Of a stretch of DNA of 11,795 bases, positions 1 through 6,006 are shown in pieces. The stretch comes from CAYNLX01 sp964441535 (GTDB lineage Bacteria > Bacillota_I > Bacilli_A > RF39 > UBA660), in assembly GCA_964441535.1 (NCBI GenBank), contig CAYTXQ010000025.1:1-11795 (forward strand). Direction: 5' to 3'. Each line of letters begins with the position of its first letter. Position 1 is the first letter of the stretch. Both the position numbers and the translations under genes were made by a program. Under the pieces are notes generated by a model. That model had not been told where the DNA came from. It was given only the letters and a program-made list of their open reading frames with translations, and made no database searches.

Positions 1-61
1 AATCGAACCCATGTATACCAGAGCCACAATCTGGCGTGTTAACCACTTCACCAATTCCGCC
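1..61 (-). tRNA. tRNA-His (anticodon GTG), 3' end cut by window edge
   Basis: Read on the minus strand, the gene starts at 61 with GGCGGAAT and shows a D-arm (AAGTGGTTAA loop), an anticodon stem CCAGA/TCTGG around the loop TTGTGGC (anticodon GTG, histidine), a TATAC variable loop and a T-loop TTCGATT at 7-1. The sequence ends there, so the 3' half of the T-stem and the acceptor strand lie outside the window. The encoded extra 5' G (the G-1 required by histidyl-tRNA synthetase) appears to be present at 61, as in Bacillus tRNA-His. Its promoter is at 72-100. Confidence 0.97.
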
Positions 62-71
62 ATGTGTAAAT

Positions 72-100
72 ATAATAACAAAATATTATTGAAAATGCAA
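72..100 (-). promoter_or_regulatory. Promoter of tRNA-His
   Basis: On the minus strand there is a -35 box TTGCAT (100-95), a 17-base spacer and a -10 box TATTAT (77-72) preceded by TGT, an extended -10. Transcription would start near 65, a few bases before the tRNA, as expected for a tRNA with a short leader. Confidence 0.7.
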
Positions 101-106
101 TAAGAC

Positions 107-135
107 TTTAAATTTCTATATTAATATATTATAAT
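107..135 (+). promoter_or_regulatory. Promoter of the 70-residue membrane protein gene
   Basis: A perfect -10 TATAAT lies at 130-135, and a weak -35 TTTAAA lies 17 bases upstream at 107-112. Transcription would start near 142, at the ribosome binding site AAGGATGTGAT (142-152), so the leader would be very short. The -10 is convincing, the -35 is not. Confidence 0.5.
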
Positions 136-155
136 TGTTATAAGGATGTGATTTA

Positions 156-368
156 ATGAAAGCTTTTTTCCAAGGTGTATGGAACGTTTTAGTAGAAGCA
201 TTTAACATCATAAAAGATTTATGGATTAATATTTATAATTGGATAACTGGATTTTTATATAGATATTTACCAGAACCAGTTGCTAATATATTTTTAGTTA
301 TGATAGGAGTTATCATAGTAGGAATAATAATAACTAAATTTATTAAAGATGCAGGAAATAAGAGTTAA
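156..368 (+). CDS. Small single-pass membrane protein, function unknown
   Basis: This 70-residue protein matches no family I recognise. Residues 1-35 are rich in Trp, Phe and Ile with scattered charges, as in an amphipathic membrane-surface helix. After a YLPEP turn (about 37-41), residues 43-61 form a strongly hydrophobic transmembrane helix, ending in a short charged tail (KFIKDAGNKS). The start is supported by a near-perfect Shine-Dalgarno AAGGATGTGAT (142-152) three bases before the ATG, and a TATAAT box lies upstream. There is no signal-peptide cleavage site. It is followed by a hairpin terminator overlapping its stop codon, then by a ferritin-like gene on the same strand. Coding status rests on the start signals and the plausible membrane protein. 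A toxin, holin-like or regulatory peptide role is possible, but nothing decides between them. Confidence 0.8.
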   Translation: MKAFFQGVWNVLVEAFNIIKDLWINIYNWITGFLYRYLPEPVANIFLVMIGVIIVGIIITKFIKDAGNKS

Positions 369-392
369 CATGAATATGTTAATCTTTTTTTT
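365..392 (+). terminator. Hairpin terminator overlapping the stop codon of the small membrane protein
   Basis: A perfect 7-bp stem, TTAACAT (365-371) and ATGTTAA (376-382) with loop GAAT, is followed by an eight-T run (385-392). The TAA stop (366-368) is inside the left arm, so a terminating ribosome would cover the hairpin. It could act as an attenuator before the ferritin-like gene that starts 25 bases downstream. Confidence 0.75.
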
Positions 393-416
393 ATATACTT
401 TTAATAGGTGATTAAA

Positions 417-929
417 TTGAATAATATAATTAATGGTATAAATTTAAAAGTTGATGAAAAATATCCTGAAGTTAATTTCAATTTAACAGATAAAAAATTA
501 GCTATGGAATATAAAAAAAGTTATGTGCAAGAAATTAATGCTGTTAACCAATATGTTTATGATGAATTTATTACAGAAAATAACTTAAAAGAATTAAAGA
601 TAACTTTAAAAAGTATTGCTAGAGATGAAATGGAACATATTGAGTTACTTAGTAAGATTATTACGAATTTAGGAGGTAATCCTAACTACACATATATAAA
701 TGATTTGGGTAACCAGGACTACTACAGTACTAATAGAGTATACTATAATACTGATATAAATAAATTTTTAAAATATAACATAAACAAAGAAAAAGAAGTC
801 ATTCTTGAATATGAAAGACTCCTTAAAATTACTGATAATGATAACATTAAAAGTGTAATTAATAGAATTATTCTAGATGAAAAGAAACATATTGAATTAT
901 TAAATTCTTTTTTGAATCTTCTAATTTAA
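417..929 (+). CDS. Ferritin-like diiron-fold protein
   Basis: This 170-residue four-helix protein carries the rubrerythrin/bacterioferritin metal-site pattern. Helix A has a Glu in QEINAVNQY (about residue 39), helix B has ExxH in DEMEHIELL (E71, H74), helix C has Glu residues in EKEVILEYE (about 127-131), and helix D has a second ExxH in DEKKHIELL (E155, H158). Such proteins bind two iron or manganese ions and act in peroxide reduction or metal storage. The rubredoxin-type CxxC domain of true rubrerythrins is absent, so the electron partner is unknown. I chose the TTG at 417 because AGGTGAT (406-412) is an ideal ribosome site for it; the in-frame GTG at 408 lies inside that site and has none of its own. 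No clear promoter follows the upstream terminator. It converges with the oxidoreductase gene, overlapping by four bases. Confidence 0.85.
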   Translation: MNNIINGINLKVDEKYPEVNFNLTDKKLAMEYKKSYVQEINAVNQYVYDEFITENNLKELKITLKSIARDEMEHIELLSKIITNLGGNPNYTYINDLGNQDYYSTNRVYYNTDINKFLKYNINKEKEVILEYERLLKITDNDNIKSVINRIILDEKKHIELLNSFLNLLI

Positions 930-2023
930 AATTTATTTAATTTTTTAGGATCTACGTACTTATCTAATGAAGAAACTAAATATTTAGGCCCATTCATTTT
1001 ACTTGTGGAAATAAATCCAGGTTCTGCATTTATTACATCTGGAATCCTGTTTACTATATTTGCACAAGTTAATTCTACAGTATGAGGTTTATTGACTGTA
1101 ATAGTAGTATTAGGTTCACCCAATATAGTCCATTCATTTTTATCAAATTCATTTTCATTATATACTTTACCAATACATTCAGCTTCTATAATTATACCTT
1201 CTTTTGTATTAGCAGTTACTACAGCACTCATACCAGTAACACTACCTTTAGGTATAGTCATATTTAATGTTTGACTATTAAGATCAATTAAATCAACTTT
1301 GGGAATACATTTTTGAATTATATTAGTAATTGTAAGACCTAATTTATCCACTAACCATCCTATAGTATTCCACATATAAGAAGGAAGGAATTCTCCATTA
1401 CTTATTAATCTTTGTCTTTCTTCTTCTGTAATATTATCTACAATTGCTATTGTATTATTAAATTCTTCTTCAGTAAGTCCAGCTCCATGCGCTCTAGCCA
1501 ACGCTATACCATAATCTTCAACATTATACATAGAAGAACCAACTATTTTTGTTATTTTATGAATTGATCCTGCTAAAGTAGATATTAAATTTCCCCAAAA
1601 TACATCTTGATATCCACTGCCAGTTACAGTACAATTATTGCTTTTAGCTAGTTTATCTATTTCTTTAAATAAATTAGGATTAGAATTTTCTGCGTAGAAA
1701 GCTTCTTCACAAGTAGTAATAACATTTATACCGTTACTAACTAGTACTTTTATTATTTCACTAACTTCTTTTAATAAACTCTTTGTTTCAATAACTGCTA
1801 TATCAGGTTTACTTGCTTTTATTACTCTTTCTAATTCAGTAACTCCATATATTATCGGACCTTTAATACCACCATCTATAACATAACCTATATCTTTTCC
1901 AATTAATTCTGGATTGGCATCAATTCCAGCTACTACACTACCACCTTTTTCAAATACATATCTCATTGTATATTTTGCCATCTTACCGCAACCAACTTGT
2001 AATACTTTAATTTGATTCCACAT
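926..2023 (-). CDS. 2,4-diaminopentanoate dehydrogenase-like NAD(P)-dependent oxidoreductase (COG3804 type)
   Basis: This 365-residue protein has an N-terminal Rossmann fold (VLQVGCGKMAKY, about 8-19; acidic VAGIDANPELIGKD after strand 2) like dihydrodipicolinate reductase. Its overall pattern matches 2,4-diaminopentanoate dehydrogenase of clostridial ornithine fermentation, with SNGINVITTCEEA, NPNLFKEIDKLAK and a C-terminal RIPDVINAEPGF all having clear counterparts. That enzyme oxidatively deaminates 2,4-diaminopentanoate. The family's usual GINPGF stretch reads GSGYQDVF here, so the substrate may differ, and no ornithine-fermentation genes are nearby. The start is firm: AAAGGAGA (2038-2031) precedes the ATG. 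The upstream AAA+ gene stops inside this ribosome site, 13 bases before the ATG, so the two are one operon and probably translationally coupled. True DapB is less likely given the length and the C-terminal domain. Confidence 0.8.
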   Translation of the reverse strand: MWNQIKVLQVGCGKMAKYTMRYVFEKGGSVVAGIDANPELIGKDIGYVIDGGIKGPIIYGVTELERVIKASKPDIAVIETKSLLKEVSEIIKVLVSNGINVITTCEEAFYAENSNPNLFKEIDKLAKSNNCTVTGSGYQDVFWGNLISTLAGSIHKITKIVGSSMYNVEDYGIALARAHGAGLTEEEFNNTIAIVDNITEEERQRLISNGEFLPSYMWNTIGWLVDKLGLTITNIIQKCIPKVDLIDLNSQTLNMTIPKGSVTGMSAVVTANTKEGIIIEAECIGKVYNENEFDKNEWTILGEPNTTITVNKPHTVELTCANIVNRIPDVINAEPGFISTSKMNGPKYLVSSLDKYVDPKKLNKF

Positions 2024-2036
2024 ATTGATGTCTCCT

Positions 2037-2951
2037 TTAATCTAAAATAGCATTTTCCTGACTAATTAAATCTGCAAATTCTAACTTAAATCTTGCTATC
2101 TCTTTTATTTTTACATCTTCATAAATATTTCTTGCTTCTTTTATTGCTAAATATATATGTCTTATTCCTATTACTTTCTGATTTTCAAAAACTGCATTAG
2201 AAAATGCATTTGCAAGTATAGTAAGTGATACATCTGGATATCTACTTGCTACTTCATATACTCTTTTATATTCACTAGTCATTTCTACTATAAATTTTGC
2301 AATTCTTTCTATTATAAAAGAAGTATATGCGAAACTAACTCCAGTTTGTTTTTCTATTTTTGGATAAGTTCCCATTAATATTTTTACTACATCTTCTGCT
2401 TTTTGTTCTAATACTTCTACTTTTTGAAATCTTCTTAAGAACGCTCTGTCTCTTAATATATAGGCTTCATATTCTTCAGTAGTAGTGGCACCTATCATTT
2501 TTATAGTTCCTCTATCTAATCCTGGTTTTAACATATTAGCTATATCTATACTTTCTTTGTTTCTACTAACTAATAAATGTACTTCATCTATAAATAATAT
2601 TGTATTAGATGTATTTTTTAATTCTTCAATTAATAATTCCACTCTATTCTCTTCAGAACCTTCACTAGTTACATTGCCTAATAAACTAGAAATATTTAAT
2701 CTAATTAGTTTCCAGCCTTTTAATACTTCAGGTACTTCCCCTTTTTGTATTCTATATGCCAAACCTTCAACTATAGCAGTTTTACCTATACCAGGTTTAC
2801 CTACTAAAAGAGCACTTTTCTCTGGTGTTAACAATACTAGTATCATCTTCCTTATTTCTTCATCTCTAGCAATAGCAGGATCTGTTATATATTCTTTTTT
2901 AGTATAATCATCACCATATCTTTGTAACATACTAAATTTATCTTGATTCAT
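2037..2951 (-). CDS. Standalone ClpA/ClpB D1-like AAA+ ATPase
   Basis: This 304-residue protein closely resembles the first AAA+ module of ClpA/B/C. It has Walker A GKPGIGKT (51-58), the GLAYRIQKGEVPEVL helix, Walker B ILFIDE (118-123), NMLKPGLDRG, sensor-1 IGATT and an arginine finger in FLRRFQ (about 173-174), ending in a small helical lid. Lacking are the Clp N domain, middle domain, second AAA+ ring and ClpP-binding loop. The substrate-gripping aromatic pore loop (KYRGEFEER in ClpB) is replaced by GNVTSEGSEENRVE. ATP-dependent remodelling is expected, but threading a substrate through a Clp-type pore is doubtful. I chose the ATG at 2951; the in-frame GTG at 2960 sits within the ribosome site GGTGAT. 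It is the first gene of the operon with the dehydrogenase-like gene, whose function gives no obvious link. Confidence 0.85.
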   Translation of the reverse strand: MNQDKFSMLQRYGDDYTKKEYITDPAIARDEEIRKMILVLLTPEKSALLVGKPGIGKTAIVEGLAYRIQKGEVPEVLKGWKLIRLNISSLLGNVTSEGSEENRVELLIEELKNTSNTILFIDEVHLLVSRNKESIDIANMLKPGLDRGTIKMIGATTTEEYEAYILRDRAFLRRFQKVEVLEQKAEDVVKILMGTYPKIEKQTGVSFAYTSFIIERIAKFIVEMTSEYKRVYEVASRYPDVSLTILANAFSNAVFENQKVIGIRHIYLAIKEARNIYEDVKIKEIARFKLEFADLISQENAILD

Positions 2952-2992
2952 AATAATCACCAGTATTATTATAACATTATTATATAAACTTT

Positions 2993-3027
2993 TATATACA
3001 ACTTATTAATTAGTATGTAAACATACT
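2993..3027 (-). promoter_or_regulatory. Promoter of the AAA+/dehydrogenase operon with palindromic operator candidate
   Basis: On the minus strand a -35 TTTACA (3021-3016) lies 17 bases from a -10-like TATATA (2998-2993), giving a start near 2986 and a leader of about 35 bases. The -35 box is embedded in a perfect inverted repeat, AGTATGT (3012-3018) and ACATACT (3021-3027), separated by two bases. This is the size and symmetry of a dimeric repressor site. The -10 is imperfect. TATAAT-like sequences closer to the gene (2984-2979, 2973-2968) lack a -35 box or would leave almost no leader. Confidence 0.45.
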
Positions 3028-3060
3028 GTTTAAAAAATACTTGAATCTTAGTCTTTTAAG

Positions 3061-3090
3061 TTGACAAGTAAATATAATTTGTATTATACT
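3061..3090 (+). promoter_or_regulatory. Promoter of tRNA-Asn
   Basis: A consensus -35 TTGACA (3061-3066) is followed after 18 bases by -10 TATACT (3085-3090). Transcription would start near 3097, five bases before the mature tRNA. This is the clearest promoter in the window. Confidence 0.85.
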
Positions 3091-3101
3091 AATCAAGTAA
3101 T

Positions 3102-3177
3102 GCCTGATTAGCTCAGTCGGTAGAGCGCACGGCTGTTAACCGTTAGGTCGTAGGTTCGAGTCCTACATCAGGCGCCA
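3102..3177 (+). tRNA. tRNA-Asn (anticodon GTT)
   Basis: A full 76-base cloverleaf: acceptor GCCTGAT (3102-3108) pairs with ATCAGGC (3167-3173), D-stem GCTC/GAGC, anticodon loop CTGTTAA with GTT at 3135-3137 (asparagine), T-arm GTAGG-TTCGAGT-CCTAC, discriminator G and an encoded CCA. The outermost anticodon-stem pair is a C-U mismatch (3128/3144), which tRNAs tolerate. It has its own promoter and terminator, so it is a single-gene unit. Confidence 0.98.
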
Positions 3178-3187
3178 TAAGAAAATT

Positions 3188-3214
3188 AATGAAATTTTAT
3201 ATTTCATTTTTTTT
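3188..3214 (+). terminator. Terminator of tRNA-Asn
   Basis: Stem AATGAAAT (3188-3195) pairs perfectly with ATTTCATT (3201-3208) around loop TTTAT and runs into a T-tract ending at 3214. It lies 10 bases after the CCA. Confidence 0.8.
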
Positions 3215-3221
3215 ATTTTTA

Positions 3222-3230
3222 TGTTAGAAT
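3222..3230 (+). promoter_or_regulatory. Extended -10 promoter of the M3-like protease gene
   Basis: TGT followed by TAGAAT (3225-3230) makes an extended -10. No good -35 box is seen 17 bases upstream, where the tRNA terminator lies. A start near 3237 would give a short leader carrying the ribosome site AGGGGGA (3242-3248). Confidence 0.4.
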
Positions 3231-3258
3231 ATAAAACATTTAGGGGGAAAATCAACAT

Positions 3259-4380
3259 ATGAAAAGAATAGCATGGACAGTCGAGACTTTAAGAATAAAA
3301 AGAAATGAATTAGTAAAAAGAAAATTAGAAATTAAAAAATTAAATTTAGATGATTATTTATTAAAAGAACTATTAAATATAGAAGTGGCTTTAGAAGATT
3401 TAAATGAAATAATTTTTGAGTTAGAAAATGAAAACTCTTTTGAAATTATAAAACCTAAAGAAGCATTAAAAGATATAAACAAAGTTTTTAACAGAAATAA
3501 ACACTTTATTAGTCAAATAACTATTTTTAATTCTATAGTTAATAAACAATCTAATTTACTTCAACATTGTAATGAAACAAAACCCTTACAAATTTCGAAA
3601 AATGATTACTTGAGTTTAGTATTTGATTTCTTTAGAAGTACAGATAAATTAATATTTGAAGCTTTTCTTAAAAATTTTAAAGATGAATATAAGTTTTTAA
3701 ATTTTGAAAATTATAATATTGGTACTGAAGATACAAATTATGGACTTACTTATAGTGTCAGAGGTATTAATTTAAGTTTTTTAAAAATATTTGATCACAA
3801 AGATTTAGAAACTATTTTAACCATATCTCATGAATATGTACATGCTTCAGTTTTTTCTTTAAATCAAAAAAGATTACAAACTGAAAAGAGTTTAAATTTT
3901 TCGGAATTAGAACCATATTTTTTTGAATTTTTAGCAGAAGATTATTTTGAAAAAACTTTAAATAATAAAAGTTTTATTAATACTAGATTAAATAGATATT
4001 CTATATCTTACAATATGAGTGAAGATATTTTAGATATGCATCCATTATGTCAAACTTATAATAAAACTGATATTAGAAAACATATAAAAATAAGAGAACT
4101 AGCTGCTAAATTAGGGGTCGAAAAACAAGTGTTGAATGAATTAGTTTATATCGATTATGAAAATAATTTTAATTGTATATTATCTTTATTAATTGCTATA
4201 GAATTATATAATTTATATTTAGAAGATCCAGAATTAGCTTTTTATAAACTTAAGAAAATAATTTATTTAACAGAAAAAAATAATATACAAAAAGAAATTT
4301 TAAATTTAGGATTAATTATGAATAACAGTTCAAAAGAAATTCTTGAAATGACTTTAAGAAGAAAAGGATTAAAAATTTAA
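3259..4380 (+). CDS. Probable M3-like (oligoendopeptidase-type) zinc metalloprotease
   Basis: This 373-residue soluble protein has a zincin motif HEYVH (191-195) in TISHEYVHASVF. Downstream, ELEPYFFE (216-223) aligns with the EVASTFNE segment of M3 peptidases such as oligoendopeptidase F, where the first Glu is the third zinc ligand. Residues before HEYVH (YGLTYSVRG) are also reminiscent of the M3 core. The protein is much shorter than PepF (about 600 residues). Its N-terminal 80 residues are charged and helical, probably coiled coil, instead of the usual long N-terminal helical domain. No signal peptide or membrane segment is seen, so it should be cytoplasmic, cleaving peptides if active. 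The site AGGGGGA ahead of the ATG supports the start. The family call is inferred from motifs, since overall similarity is weak. It converges with dusB, sharing a TTAA that gives both genes their stop. Confidence 0.75.
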   Translation: MKRIAWTVETLRIKRNELVKRKLEIKKLNLDDYLLKELLNIEVALEDLNEIIFELENENSFEIIKPKEALKDINKVFNRNKHFISQITIFNSIVNKQSNLLQHCNETKPLQISKNDYLSLVFDFFRSTDKLIFEAFLKNFKDEYKFLNFENYNIGTEDTNYGLTYSVRGINLSFLKIFDHKDLETILTISHEYVHASVFSLNQKRLQTEKSLNFSELEPYFFEFLAEDYFEKTLNNKSFINTRLNRYSISYNMSEDILDMHPLCQTYNKTDIRKHIKIRELAAKLGVEKQVLNELVYIDYENNFNCILSLLIAIELYNLYLEDPELAFYKLKKIIYLTEKNNIQKEILNLGLIMNNSSKEILEMTLRRKGLKI

Positions 4381-5348
4381 TTCTTTTCTATTTTATCTAA
4401 AATATCAAATAAATGTTTAGAACTTTTTACTGTACTAATTTCATTTTTTATTTTTGAAGAACCTTTAATACCTTTTAAATACCATAAAGCATGGCCTCTT
4501 ATTTCTAAAAGAGCTTTTTTTTCACCTTTATCTTGCACTAATAAATTATAATGTTTTTTTATCATGTTTATTTTTTCTTTTGTAGTTACTTCTTTCGGAA
4601 TAGTACCTTTTTCCAAATATTCAACACATTCTTTAATAAGCCATGGATTACCAAGACAACCTCTTCCTATCATTACAGCATCACAACCTGTTTCATCTAA
4701 CATTTTTTTTGCTAAATAACAACTTGTAACGTCTCCATTACCTATTACCGGTATATTAACATTTTCTTTTACTTCTTTTATTATATTCCAGTCAGATAAT
4801 CCACTATATCCCTGTTTTCTTGTTCTAGGATGAACTGTAATTGCACTACCGCCAGCTTTTTCTATCATCTTTGCTACTAAAACTGCATTAATACTATTAT
4901 CATCCCAACCACTTCTTATTTTTACTGTAACTGGGACTTTGACTGATTTTACTACAGAAGAAACTATATCATAAATTTTATCAGGATTTTTTAATAATGC
5001 ACTACCCGCTTGATTTTTTACTGCTACTTTTGGAACAGGACATCCCATATTCAAATCTATTATATCAGGATGCATGTATTCTTCTACTTTTTTAGCGGCT
5101 TCAACATAAGTATCAACATCACTACCAAATATCTGTTGTGCTATAGGTCTTTCACTATCATCCATTTTTAATAACTCATATGTTTTCTTATTCTCATAAA
5201 CTATAGCTTTGTCACTAACCATTTCTGCAAATAGTAAACCTGCTTTCATAGATTTTATAATTTTTCTATAACTGCTATTAGAGATACCAGCCATAGGAGC
5301 TAGTACAACTTGATTTTTTATTTCTAAATTGCCTATTTTAATTTTCAT
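4377..5348 (-). CDS. dusB: tRNA-dihydrouridine synthase, DusB type
   Basis: This FMN-dependent enzyme reduces uridine to dihydrouridine in tRNA D-loops, using NAD(P)H. At 323 residues it is full length. The TIM barrel shows APMAGISNSSYR (17-28), FAEMVSDKA (40-48), DLNMGCPVPKV (98-108) with catalytic Cys103, AGSALLKNP, VKIRSGWD (142-149), HPRTRKQGYSG (173-183), VIGNGDV (201-207) and the phosphate-binding GRGCLGNPW (228-236), followed by the C-terminal helical tRNA-binding domain. GCPVPKV and RTRKQGYSG are typical of DusB. The ATG is inside the end of pduL (11-base overlap, ATGAAAATTAA) and has only a weak ribosome site, so translation is probably coupled to pduL. No hairpin terminator separates it from the converging protease gene. 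Which D-loop position it modifies cannot be told from sequence. Confidence 0.96.
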   Translation of the reverse strand: MKIKIGNLEIKNQVVLAPMAGISNSSYRKIIKSMKAGLLFAEMVSDKAIVYENKKTYELLKMDDSERPIAQQIFGSDVDTYVEAAKKVEEYMHPDIIDLNMGCPVPKVAVKNQAGSALLKNPDKIYDIVSSVVKSVKVPVTVKIRSGWDDNSINAVLVAKMIEKAGGSAITVHPRTRKQGYSGLSDWNIIKEVKENVNIPVIGNGDVTSCYLAKKMLDETGCDAVMIGRGCLGNPWLIKECVEYLEKGTIPKEVTTKEKINMIKKHYNLLVQDKGEKKALLEIRGHALWYLKGIKGSSKIKNEISTVKSSKHLFDILDKIEKN

Positions 5349-5907
5349 CTAATAATTCCACTTCATCATTTTGACTAAGTAAAAAAGCATTACCATCATC
5401 AGTATCTAAATGCAATTCAAAATAAGAATTATCTCCTACTTTATAATGCACATCAGATAATATTCCACCCTTTTCTCCTTCAATATAAACACTTGTAACA
5501 TCATCGTTATTAACTTTTAATGCCAAGGCTTTTTCTTTAGAAATATGGATATGTCTATTAGCAATAATAACAGCATTTTCAAGATACAATTCTTTATTCT
5601 CATTTATTACTGTTATAGATTGCGCTCCTTTTAAATCTCCACTTGTTCTTACCGGAGGATTTATACCCAGTTTAATGGAATCTGTTTTAGAAATTTCTAT
5701 TTGATTATAATCTCTAAAAGGTCCCATTACTCTTACTCTTTCGATAAATGACTTATCAGTTTTTATAGTAACAACATATTCACTTGCAAATTCACCAGGT
5801 TGTTTTAAAACCTTATATTTTTTTAACTCTACATTACCAAATAAATATTCAAAAGTTTCTTTTTTTAAATGAATATGTCTGTTTGATACTCCTACTTCTA
5901 TTTTCAT
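5338..5907 (-). CDS. pduL: Phosphate propanoyltransferase (phosphotransacylase) PduL
   Basis: PduL moves an acyl group between CoA and phosphate (acetyl- or propanoyl-CoA to acyl-phosphate), so an acyl kinase can then make ATP. The 189-residue protein has both beta-barrel halves: SNRHIHL (8-14), QPGEFASEYV (37-46), RVMGPFR (59-65) and YNQIEIS (68-74) with the likely zinc-binding Glu, then ANRHIHIS (116-123) and HLDTDDGNA (166-174). The HxH pairs and the later His match the two-zinc site of the family. There is no N-terminal encapsulation peptide and no microcompartment gene nearby, so it is probably a free cytosolic enzyme replacing Pta in acetate formation. I chose the ATG at 5907 because GAGGTGT (5917-5911) precedes it. 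An in-frame ATG at 5940 lies within the promoter. It overlaps dusB by 11 bases. Confidence 0.93.
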   Translation of the reverse strand: MKIEVGVSNRHIHLKKETFEYLFGNVELKKYKVLKQPGEFASEYVVTIKTDKSFIERVRVMGPFRDYNQIEISKTDSIKLGINPPVRTSGDLKGAQSITVINENKELYLENAVIIANRHIHISKEKALALKVNNDDVTSVYIEGEKGGILSDVHYKVGDNSYFELHLDTDDGNAFLLSQNDEVELLDEN

Positions 5908-5923
5908 AATACACCTCAAAAAC

Positions 5924-5952
5924 ATTATACCATTATACACTAATATTTATAA
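5924..5952 (-). promoter_or_regulatory. Promoter of pduL-dusB
   Basis: On the minus strand TATAAT (5929-5924), preceded by TGG (extended -10), has a weak -35 TTATAA (5952-5947) 17 bases upstream. A second TATAAT (5937-5932) lies eight bases away in a tandem GTATAATG repeat. Either could be used; the upstream one would leave a more comfortable leader of about 18 bases. Confidence 0.55.
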
Positions 5953-5981
5953 GATTTAATTATATCTAATTTACAAATTTA

Positions 5982-5990
5982 TGATATTAT
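5982..5990 (+). promoter_or_regulatory. Extended -10 promoter of the ttcA-like/mnmL operon
   Basis: TGA followed by TATTAT (5985-5990) gives an extended -10; no matching -35 is seen. Transcription would begin near 5997, at the ribosome site TTGAGGT. It is back to back with the pduL promoter. Confidence 0.4.
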
Positions 5991-6006
5991 ATATTTGAGG
6001 TTTAAT

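Noticed and set aside
408..929. Full rubrerythrin
   Set aside because: No C-terminal rubredoxin-like CxxC domain is present, so only a ferritin-like fold is supported.
1082..1274. Two overlapping plus-strand reading frames of about 60 codons
   Set aside because: Both lie antisense within the dehydrogenase-like gene, have no ribosome site and give low-complexity products; they are shadows.
926..2023. Dihydrodipicolinate reductase (DapB) of lysine synthesis
   Set aside because: The protein is about 100 residues longer than DapB, and its middle and C-terminal motifs follow the diaminopentanoate dehydrogenase group; only the Rossmann domain is shared.
2485..2907. A 140-codon plus-strand reading frame
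   Set aside because: It is antisense to the conserved AAA+ core; the hydrophobic product mirrors the sense codons and no start signals precede it.
5338..5907. pduL as sign of a bacterial microcompartment
   Set aside because: There is no encapsulation peptide and no shell-protein gene in the window; a free phosphotransacylase is simpler.
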